Shown in pieces: positions 7,178-12,666 of a stretch of 12,666 nucleotides of DNA (position 1 is its first letter; every line of letters begins with the position of its first letter). The notes beneath the pieces are model-generated. The model worked only from the letters and a program-made list of their open reading frames with translations, had not been told where the DNA came from and did not search any database. Position numbers and translations under genes: made by a program. The DNA is from Bifidobacterium breve (GTDB lineage Bacteria; Actinomycetota; Actinomycetes; S36-B12; UBA5976): NCBI GenBank assembly GCA_945861165.1, contig CAMATO010000028.1:1-12666 (forward strand), given 5' to 3'.

Positions 7178-7207
7178 AAAAACCCCGGTGCAAGCACCGG
7201 GGTTTTT
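7178..7207. terminator. Strong bidirectional rho-independent terminator
   Basis: A perfect inverted repeat: ccccggtgc (7183-7191), a 2-base centre, then gcaccgggg (7194-7202). It is flanked by an A run on the left and ttttt (7203-7207) on the right, so pairing can extend to 14 bp and a U run forms on either strand. It lies between the convergent ends at 7156 (+) and 7226 (-) and can stop transcription from both. Confidence 0.95.
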
Positions 7208-7225
7208 CTAGCAAACCTGTAAAGG

Positions 7226-7450
7226 TTAAGCAGCTTTCTTACGACGACGACGACGCTTTGGAGCAGCTTTTGCTGCTTTCTTACGACGACGACGCTTTGG
7301 TGCAGCTTTCTTTGCAGCTTTTTTACGACGACGACGCTTTGGAGCAGCTTTTGCTGCTTTCTTACGACGACGCTTTGGAGCAGCAGATGCCTTCTTACGA
7401 CGGCGCTTTGGTGCTGCTTTCTTTGCTGCTTTTTTTCTTCTTTTAGCCAC
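7226..7450 (-). CDS. Histone H1/HctB-like Lys/Arg/Ala-rich DNA-binding protein
   Basis: 74 residues built only from Ala, Lys, Arg and Pro apart from the initiator and one Ser: I count 24 Lys and 21 Arg, about 61% basic. It is made of repeats of the type APKRRRKKA. Such proteins resemble the tail of histone H1 and the bacterial HctB/Hc2 class, and presumably coat or compact DNA or bind RNA by charge. I chose the GTG at 7450 because AGGAGG sits four bases upstream (7455-7460), the best ribosome site in the window. A longer frame to 7507 would add a non-basic leader. A terminator follows directly. High expression is likely. Confidence 0.8.
   Translation of the reverse strand: MAKRRKKAAKKAAPKRRRKKASAAPKRRRKKAAKAAPKRRRRKKAAKKAAPKRRRRKKAAKAAPKRRRRRKKAA
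7229..7411 (-). repeat. Tandem repeats inside the histone-like gene
   Basis: Five units begin at each PK: protein periods of 11, 13, 14, 13 and 10 residues. At the DNA level this shows as repeated gcagcttt...cttacgacgacg blocks on the + strand. The Arg run after each PK grows 3, 3, 4, 4, 5 from N- to C-terminus. Such repeats are prone to slippage, so copy number may vary between strains. Confidence 0.8.
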
Positions 7451-7469
7451 AATTCCTCCTGGCGAGTGT

Positions 7470-7493
7470 CTTCTGTTCCGGAAATCACAGAAG
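7470..7493 (-). promoter_or_regulatory. Hairpin in the 5' region of the histone-like gene
   Basis: cttctgt (7470-7476) pairs with acagaag (7487-7493), enclosing part of a ttccggaa palindrome (7476-7483). On the - strand it lies about ten bases before the AGGAGG ribosome site of the gene starting at 7450. It could influence mRNA stability or translation. I saw no convincing -35/-10 pair near it. Confidence 0.3.
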
Positions 7494-7953
7494 AACGTTA
7501 AGAACAATCGTTCCAGAAGAAATGCATATTGTCTCTAAGTAACGCGTATTTCGACGCGCCGTGTCGCAACTATTTTTTCACTAATTTTTGAGTTTTTAAC
7601 ACAAAATATTTGTTAATTATTTGATTATAAATATGCAAAAAAAAGGTGCATTTGCGCAGGTCAGAGTGGGTTTTTGCCAAATCACAATTTTCACATTAAT
7701 TTCTAGAGTGTGATAAAAGTGCTATATGTTGTGGTCAATTTTTGCAATTTTTCACAAAAATCTTTTATTTATTTTGTAAAAATATTGATTTTTATTGCAA
7801 TTTCATTGAAATTTTTTAGCATTTCGTTAACTAATTCAATTGCGAAAATTATTAATTTTTAGCCAGAAATTAACGAAAATTGCAGTAAAAAGCGCGCGAA
7901 AACGGCATTGAAATAGTTCAATATTTCAAGTCAGGAAAGGCAGAAATTAGGTC
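7494..7953. other. AT-rich region with no recognised gene
   Basis: About 460 bases between the histone-like gene and the FAD/Fe-S oxidase. I see no protein-like frame. A GC-richer islet at 7551-7569 precedes a strongly AT-rich part. In 7741-7860 I count only 20 G/C in 120 bases. It carries recurrent ttgcaattt-like words (7742, 7796, 7840 region, 7879) and a 9-bp inverted repeat tttcgttaa (7822-7830) / ttaacgaaa (7870-7878). The promoter of the histone-like gene must lie in or near the left end. Nothing identifies an origin, attachment site or known RNA. Confidence 0.6.
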
Positions 7954-7980
7954 TTAAGAGACTTGATCAACTATTTCAAT
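7907..7980 (-). terminator. Nested inverted repeats over the 3' end of the oxidase gene
   Basis: attgaaatagtt (7907-7918) is the exact 12-base reverse complement of aactatttcaat (7969-7980). Inside it, caagtc (7927-7932) pairs with gacttg (7960-7965). The structure straddles the stop codon of the - strand oxidase at 7954. A competing 7-bp hairpin is ttgaaat (7908-7914) with atttcaa (7923-7929). It could act as a 3' stabiliser or weak terminator. A gcgcgcttttt stretch follows on the - strand. Confidence 0.4.
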
Positions 7981-10734
7981 TAAGTGGACATAGTTTCGAC
8001 CGGTGGCAATACTTAACCCAATTTGGCAAGGTCTGTTACTGGATGCATAGGCCACATGTTTATGACTACTTAATTCTTGAGCTTGGTTTTTAGTCGCTGA
8101 TTGAGTGAGTTCTGGATGAAGTAATCCTCGATCTCCGGCAAATCCGCAGCAAGACCAATCAAGGGGCACTATTACTTGATCACTTATGGCCTCAGCCAAA
8201 GCAGTCATATGTTTATTGATCCCAAGTTCCACCCCAGAACAGGTTGGGTGAAGTGCCAGGGAGGTCATCTTGGTTTTTATCTTCAAGTTAGGAAGTATTT
8301 TCTCGTTCACAAATTGCAAAACATCCACAATGGGGATTTGGGTTTCCCCAAATATCTGGGTTAAGCCATGAGTGCAGGAAGTCGCGTCAGAAACTACGGC
8401 CAAGTTTTCCTTAGTAACCTGGCGCATGATTTCTTTCTTAGTTTTTAGCGCCATAACTTCATATCCTTGGGTTAATCCTTTGGATGCCCAGGGAGTTCCG
8501 CAACAAAGATCTTGTATTCCTTCAGGAATCAATACTTTTAATCCTGCTTTTTCACATAAATTCAAGAATGCTCTTTGAATATCGCTTTCTCCATAAAGGG
8601 AATTTACGCAAGATGGGAAATAAACCAGATCAGGATTATTTGATTTCAAAGAAGTGCGCTCTTTGCCACCTATGGGCAAAGTCTTATTCCACATCGGCAT
8701 GGAATTTACACCACTAATGGAGCGAAGAACTTTGTTGACTGTTTCTACCAGCGGGGCAGGCATATTTTTAGCAGTGGTTAAAAGACCAGAAAGTAAATTA
8801 GTTGCTGCAGACCACTTGCTCGCAGCCAAAGAACCAATGCTTTGAGAAACAAAGCTTTGTTGTTCACTGCGAAGTCTTTTAACCAGATCTCCAGTGTTGA
8901 TATGAACCGGGCAGGCTGTGGCACACATGCCATCTACCGCACAAGTATCAATTGCTTGGTAGTCGTAATTGGCATTAATCGCATCTAGTAATTCTTGGTC
9001 GTTATTTCTTTCCGCATCTTTTTTTGTTCTTCTGATGGTGATTCTTTGACGGGGAGTCAAGGTGAGATCTTTACTTGGGCATACGGTTTCGCAATATCCA
9101 CATTCCACACATTTATCTACTTCTTGATCAATTACTGGGGATACTTTCAGGTTTTCAATATGAATGTTGGCATTTTCATTGATGATGATGCCAGGGTTGA
9201 GGATGTTTCTTTTATCAATGAGTTTCTTTAAATCAACCATTACTTGGTAAAGCTCTTCGCCAAATTGTCTCTTCACAAATGGAGCCATGATTCGGCCTGT
9301 GCCATGTTCTGCTTTTAGGGAACCTTCATGAGACAAAACCAGTTCCACCATGTCTTGGGTGAAGTCTTCATAGCGTTGCAAAGAAGATGGATCATGGAAT
9401 TTTTCATTAAGTAAGAAGTGAAGGTTGCCATCTTTGGCATGACCAAAGATCACTGAATCCAAATAACGATGCTTCTTTAATAACTCACTTAAAACAGTGG
9501 TGGTTTCATGTAAATGTTTCATGGGCACAGATATGTCTTCTAAGAGGGCTGTGGTGCCACTTGGTCTGTTGCCAGCAACTGCGGCATAAAGTCCTTTGCG
9601 GGCATGCCAAAGTTCATTTCTGATTTCTGCTGATTTGGTTAATTCACCACTTTTAATTGGTAGATCTTTAAAGACTTGGTGGGCATTACTGATTAAGGCA
9701 TCTAGTTGAGTTTCAGTATCTGCTTGGTATTCGATTAATAGGCCAGCATGATTTTTAAACTCATAGTCTTTTAAAACCGTGTCAGCCATGTGTTCTCTTT
9801 GGGCAACTTTGAGGGAAGAAATATCAAGAAGCTCAATTACTGCAGCGTCACTGTTTTTAAGTGTGGGAAGGGATTTTGTGGCTAGTTCTAGTTCATCAAA
9901 GATGAGCAAACTTGTGGCAGATTTTGATAACAGTGGCAAAGTATTAAATGTTGCTTCAGCAATGAAGGCAAGGGTTCCTTCACTGCCCACAATTAAATGG
10001 GTCAAAATATCGATAGGTTTTTCAAAGTCAACAAATGAATTAAGGCCATAGCCCATAGTGTTTTTTATGGCGTAGGCATTCTTTATTTTTTCTACTAATT
10101 GTGGTTTTTCAATGATTCTGTTTCTTAAAGAGATTAGACCTGCATAGATTTCTGGTTCTTTGATTCTTAATTGATCATCAGCATCGTTTTTACTTGAATC
10201 AATCAGGGTTCCTGAAGGCAAAACGAAAACAAGGGAGGAAAGGGTTTTGTAGGTATTAAATTCTGTGCCACAAGCCATTCCACTTGAATTATTAGCAATT
10301 ACTCCACCAATGGTGCAGGCTATTTCACTGGCTGGATCTGGTCCTAGTTTTCGACTGTATTTTCTTAAACTGGCATTTACTCGATTAACTGTTAATCCAG
10401 GCTGAACTCTTACCTTGAGCCCATTTTCTAGAACTTCTATTTCTTTAAAGTTTTTGCGAGTATCAACAAGCAAAGAATCAGTTACAGATTGTCCGCTTAA
10501 AGAAGTACCACCTGATCTAAAGGTTATGCCTAAATCATGTTTCTGGGTAATTTTAAATATCTCTGACATCTGCTGAGCTGTTTTTGGCTTTGCCACCATG
10601 GTGGGAGTTAATAAGTAGTGAGATGCATCATTGGCAATACTTACTCGATCAAAAAGGGAATCAGTAATTTGGTCAGGCAGAACTTTCTTTAAATCGTGAA
10701 GTAAAGCTTGGTTGACGTTATTAGTGCGATTCAC
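7954..10734 (-). CDS. Fused FAD-binding and iron-sulfur oxidase (GlcD-GlcF / D-lactate dehydrogenase type)
   Basis: A 926-residue fusion that probably oxidises a D-2-hydroxyacid (glycolate, D-lactate or a related acid). FAD domain: FRSGGTSLSGQSV at 72-84, IGGVIANNSSG at 142-152, IVGSEGTLAFI at 248-258. Cap domain: FGHAKDGNLHF at 430-440, EHGTGRI at 476-482. Then one full 4Fe-4S motif (Cys542, 545, 548, 552) and a second with only three clear cysteines (Cys598, 604, 608), Asp taking the usual second position. Two CCG domains follow: Cys709 with Cys744/745, and Cys832 with Cys862/863. I prefer GTG 10734 (AGG six bases upstream, 14-base overlap with the dehydratase); GTG 10752 would add six residues. 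Overlap implies coupled expression. The exact substrate is unknown. Confidence 0.85.
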   Translation of the reverse strand: MNRTNNVNQALLHDLKKVLPDQITDSLFDRVSIANDASHYLLTPTMVAKPKTAQQMSEIFKITQKHDLGITFRSGGTSLSGQSVTDSLLVDTRKNFKEIEVLENGLKVRVQPGLTVNRVNASLRKYSRKLGPDPASEIACTIGGVIANNSSGMACGTEFNTYKTLSSLVFVLPSGTLIDSSKNDADDQLRIKEPEIYAGLISLRNRIIEKPQLVEKIKNAYAIKNTMGYGLNSFVDFEKPIDILTHLIVGSEGTLAFIAEATFNTLPLLSKSATSLLIFDELELATKSLPTLKNSDAAVIELLDISSLKVAQREHMADTVLKDYEFKNHAGLLIEYQADTETQLDALISNAHQVFKDLPIKSGELTKSAEIRNELWHARKGLYAAVAGNRPSGTTALLEDISVPMKHLHETTTVLSELLKKHRYLDSVIFGHAKDGNLHFLLNEKFHDPSSLQRYEDFTQDMVELVLSHEGSLKAEHGTGRIMAPFVKRQFGEELYQVMVDLKKLIDKRNILNPGIIINENANIHIENLKVSPVIDQEVDKCVECGYCETVCPSKDLTLTPRQRITIRRTKKDAERNNDQELLDAINANYDYQAIDTCAVDGMCATACPVHINTGDLVKRLRSEQQSFVSQSIGSLAASKWSAATNLLSGLLTTAKNMPAPLVETVNKVLRSISGVNSMPMWNKTLPIGGKERTSLKSNNPDLVYFPSCVNSLYGESDIQRAFLNLCEKAGLKVLIPEGIQDLCCGTPWASKGLTQGYEVMALKTKKEIMRQVTKENLAVVSDATSCTHGLTQIFGETQIPIVDVLQFVNEKILPNLKIKTKMTSLALHPTCSGVELGINKHMTALAEAISDQVIVPLDWSCCGFAGDRGLLHPELTQSATKNQAQELSSHKHVAYASSNRPCQIGLSIATGRNYVHLIEIVDQVS

Positions 10735-12427
10735 GCAACACCTGGGATCCACTTGATCCCACTAGGAAGTCTAAATCTGCACCAGTATCTGCTTGATTAA
10801 CATGATCGACATACAACTTTTGCCAACCACGATCAGGTTTAGCTAAAGCATCAATCATCTTTTGACTTGGTTTTCTGTTCTTTAATTCTTCATCAGTTAG
10901 TTCTACATTTAATGTTCTTTTTTCAACATCCAATGAAATAACATCACCTGTTTGAATTAGGGCTAAAGGACCAAATGCTGCTGCTTCTGGGGCAACATGC
11001 AAAATCACTGTGCCATAAGCAGTGCCACTCATTCGACCATCACAAATTCGTACCATGTCTCTAACTCCTTGAGAAAGAAGTTTTTGTGGCATTGGCATAT
11101 TGGCAACTTCTGGCATTCCGGGATATCCCTTAGGACCACAACCTCTTAAAACTAGAACTGAATCTTTATCAACAGCTAAGTCAGGATCATCAATTCGGGC
11201 ATGAAAATCTTCAATGGAATCAAACACCAAGGCTTTGCCTTTGTGTTTGAGTAATTCTTTACTGGCAGCAGCTGGTTTGATAACTGCACCAAGAGGAGCA
11301 AGGTTTCCTTTTAATACCGCTATTCCTGCTGAATCTTTTAAGGGTTTACTTCTTTTGCTGATTACTGTTTCATCAAAAATTTCTGCATCATCCAAATAAT
11401 CAACTAAGGGCTTACCAGTAACTGTTATGGCTTTTGGATCCAACAGATCTTTTAGTTCTTTAAGTAATGCAAGTAGACCACCTGCTCTAAAAAAATCTTC
11501 CATTAAATGAGTTCCAGCGGGTTGCAAGTTGGCAAGCAAGGGAACATTTGATCCGATTTTGTCGAAATCATCCAAAGTTAATTTAATTCCTAAACGCCCG
11601 GCAATTGCTAGTAAATGAACAACCGCATTTGTGGAACCACCAATGCCAGCAAGAGTAACGATGGCGTTAATAAATGAACCCTTAGTCATCACATCACTTG
11701 GTTTACGATCATCTTTAATCATTTGCACAATTAATCTGCCTGTTTCTTGCGCACTTTGCAACAATCTTGAATCAGGTGCGGGAGTTCCAGCAACTCCTGG
11801 AATTGTCATTCCTAAAGCTTCAGCAACACAGCCCATTGTGGAAGCAGTTCCCATAGTGTTGCAATGTCCACGACTTCTAATCATTGATTGTTCTGATTTA
11901 AGGAAATCTTCTTCACTCATTTTTCCGGCACGTAATTCTTCACTGAATTTCCAAACATCGGTTCCGCAACCTAAAGGTTTTCCTTTGAAAGTTCCAGTCA
12001 ACATTGGTCCACCTGGAACCACAATTGCTGGTAAATCAACTGAAGCTGCTGCCATTAGTAGTGCAGGAATAGTTTTGTCACAACCTCCAAGTAAAACAAC
12101 ACCATCAATTGGATTGGCGCGAAGTAATTCTTCTGTTGCCATGGCAGACATGTTGCGCCATAACATTGCAGTTGGACGAACTTGTGTTTCGCCTAAAGAA
12201 ACAGCAGGCATATTTAAAGGAACACCACCTGCTTCCCAAATACCATTTTTTACATATTCCATGACTTCATTTAAATGAGAATTACAGGGAGCAAGATCTG
12301 AAGCTGTGTTTGCTATTGCAATATGAGGACGACCATCAAAAGCGTTATTAGGTAAACCGCGTCTCATCCATGCACGATGGATATAGGAGTCTCGGTCTTT
12401 ACCTTTGTACCAAGCATCACTTCGCAT
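10721..12427 (-). CDS. Sugar-acid dehydratase, IlvD/EDD family (L-arabinonate-dehydratase-like)
   Basis: 568 residues. Family enzymes remove water from 2,3-dihydroxyacids using a [2Fe-2S] cluster and Mg2+. Cluster cysteines are Cys48 (DLAPCNSHL), Cys116 (GGCDKT) and Cys189 (RGHCNTMG). The metal-binding lysine is Lys118 and the probable catalytic serine is Ser467 (RMSGTAYG). Three features favour the pentonate/hexonate subgroup over biosynthetic dihydroxyacid dehydratase: the RSDAWYKG..RD start, GCDKTIPALLM instead of GCDK..PG, and the C-terminus HVNQADTGADLDFL...ESH, all as I recall for L-arabinonate dehydratase. A keto-deoxy sugar acid is the expected product. The start is ATG 12427. It overlaps the oxidase downstream and lies divergent to a dehydrogenase start at 12502. 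An ilvD label is possible from automated annotation but less likely correct. Confidence 0.85.
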   Translation of the reverse strand: MRSDAWYKGKDRDSYIHRAWMRRGLPNNAFDGRPHIAIANTASDLAPCNSHLNEVMEYVKNGIWEAGGVPLNMPAVSLGETQVRPTAMLWRNMSAMATEELLRANPIDGVVLLGGCDKTIPALLMAAASVDLPAIVVPGGPMLTGTFKGKPLGCGTDVWKFSEELRAGKMSEEDFLKSEQSMIRSRGHCNTMGTASTMGCVAEALGMTIPGVAGTPAPDSRLLQSAQETGRLIVQMIKDDRKPSDVMTKGSFINAIVTLAGIGGSTNAVVHLLAIAGRLGIKLTLDDFDKIGSNVPLLANLQPAGTHLMEDFFRAGGLLALLKELKDLLDPKAITVTGKPLVDYLDDAEIFDETVISKRSKPLKDSAGIAVLKGNLAPLGAVIKPAAASKELLKHKGKALVFDSIEDFHARIDDPDLAVDKDSVLVLRGCGPKGYPGMPEVANMPMPQKLLSQGVRDMVRICDGRMSGTAYGTVILHVAPEAAAFGPLALIQTGDVISLDVEKRTLNVELTDEELKNRKPSQKMIDALAKPDRGWQKLYVDHVNQADTGADLDFLVGSSGSQVLRESH

Positions 12428-12450
12428 TAGAAGTTTTTACCTCACTATCG

Positions 12451-12471
12451 AGACAACTTGGTGTTTGGTCT
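12451..12471. promoter_or_regulatory. Possible operator between divergent starts
   Basis: agacaac (12451-12457) and tttggtct (12464-12471) form an imperfect inverted repeat, one position off agaccaa/ttggtct. It overlaps the -35 box of the + strand promoter and lies 24 bases before the dehydratase ATG. The position suits a regulator controlling both directions. The family of regulator cannot be named. Confidence 0.25.
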
Positions 12472-12492
12472 TATTAATGCTCAATCTATATT
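12465..12492 (+). promoter_or_regulatory. Promoter for the + strand dehydrogenase start
   Basis: TTGGTC (12465-12470), a 16-base spacer, then TATATT (12487-12492). Transcription would begin near 12499, two to four bases before ATG 12502, so the mRNA would be leaderless or nearly so, which is common in actinobacteria. It supports a real + strand gene start at 12502. Confidence 0.5.
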
Positions 12493-12666
12493 GTTTCCAT
12501 TATGAGAGCTTTCGTGGTTAATGCTCCAACTGTGTCATCAATTGAGTCTGGCAAGAAATGTAAAGCAGTTGAAGGAACTAATAATTCTTCAGCTAACGCT
12601 CCTGCCCAGCCATTTCTAATTCCAATTTCAAATCTATTTTCACAAACATGTTGGCGATTATTTAAA
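12486..12666 (-). pseudogene. Inverted internal fragment of a zinc-dependent alcohol/sugar dehydrogenase
   Basis: The - strand frame from 12665 encodes 59 residues up to TAG at 12486-12488. Residues 1-50 look like the middle of a medium-chain zinc dehydrogenase: RQHVCENRFEIGIRNGWAGA follows the structural-zinc lobe, then LAEELLVPSTALHFLPDSID and DTVGALT, where VEP or TEPL is normally next. Instead the frame reads TKALIMETI and stops, because it has entered the antisense of the + strand start at 12502 and its promoter. About 200 C-terminal residues (Rossmann fold) are missing. Family members of this type oxidise sugars or sugar alcohols, fitting the adjacent sugar-acid dehydratase. I infer a broken, rearranged gene or a chimeric join, not a working protein. 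Confidence 0.65.
12502..12528 (+). pseudogene. N-terminal nine codons of a zinc alcohol/sugar dehydrogenase
   Basis: ATG 12502 encodes MRAFVVNAP, the usual opening of medium-chain zinc dehydrogenases (MRA.VV..PG). It sits just after a good promoter and is divergent from the sugar-acid dehydratase. The frame stays open to the window end, but after codon nine it stops looking like the family, because the DNA there carries an inverted internal piece of such a gene. Short evidence, so moderate confidence. Confidence 0.5.

Noticed and set aside
7229..7411. Repeat block considered as a CRISPR array
   Set aside because: Units are contiguous, unequal in length and in frame with a coding sequence; there are no unique spacers.
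7168..7488. Open frame of 106 residues on the - strand, rich in Gln/Val/Leu
   Set aside because: It is a shifted reading of the repeat-rich histone-like gene; repeated codons keep several frames open. It also runs through the terminator and lacks a ribosome site.
7541..7906. AT-rich block considered as a replication origin
   Set aside because: I found no cluster of DnaA-box sequences and no dnaA, dnaN or parB neighbour, so the idea lacks direct support.
10735..10752. Alternative GTG start at 10752 for the FAD/Fe-S oxidase
   Set aside because: It needs a 32-base overlap with the dehydratase and adds MDPRCC, unlike typical family starts. GTG 10734 with 14-base overlap is preferred, though this is not certain.
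11631..12278. Open frame of 215 residues on the + strand
   Set aside because: It lies wholly antisense inside the sugar-acid dehydratase, whose motifs are complete, and has no family-like features of its own.

Overview
The window looks like chromosomal DNA of a low-GC, streamlined actinobacterium, most plausibly of the freshwater acI type (Nanopelagicales). This is inferred from three things: the order trmD end-rplS-lepB-rnhB, a ROK polyphosphate glucokinase of the actinobacterial kind, and an AT-leaning, tightly packed layout. Genes overlap by 14 bases or sit 3-33 bases apart, GTG/TTG starts are common and most Shine-Dalgarno sites are weak. No species can be named from sequence alone.

Left part (1-2075, + strand): the last codons of a probable trmD, a 153-base structured leader, rplS (L19) with an unusual 66-residue acidic tail, lepB (signal peptidase I) and rnhB (RNase HII, overlapping lepB). 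This is a translation, secretion and replication-maintenance operon. It is followed by a stand-alone + strand membrane protein fusing a DUF2231-type four-helix region to a cytochrome b5-like heme domain (2174-2989).

Middle part (2993-6888, - strand): a compact run read right to left: secreted trypsin-like protease, methionine aminopeptidase, adenine phosphoribosyltransferase, aquaporin, polyphosphate glucokinase. A small two-to-three-helix membrane protein (6908-7156, +) diverges from the protease with only 19 bases between start codons. A strong bidirectional terminator (7178-7207) separates it from a 74-residue Lys/Arg/Ala/Pro-only histone H1-like protein (7226-7450, -). Upstream of that lies about 500 bases with no gene, including a 120-base core with only 20 G/C.

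Right part (7954-12666): a - strand two-gene unit in which a pentonate-type sugar-acid dehydratase of the IlvD/EDD family (likely to be mis-named ilvD) overlaps a fused GlcD-GlcF-like FAD/iron-sulfur oxidase. Together they suggest oxidative (non-phosphorylating) sugar-acid catabolism with oxidation of a 2-hydroxyacid product. At the right edge, a + strand promoter and the first nine codons of a zinc alcohol/sugar dehydrogenase run directly into an inverted internal piece of what looks like the same kind of gene. This is an inversion or chimeric join, and is the most striking anomaly here.

I found no CRISPR array, tRNA, rRNA, insertion sequence or obvious new defence system.
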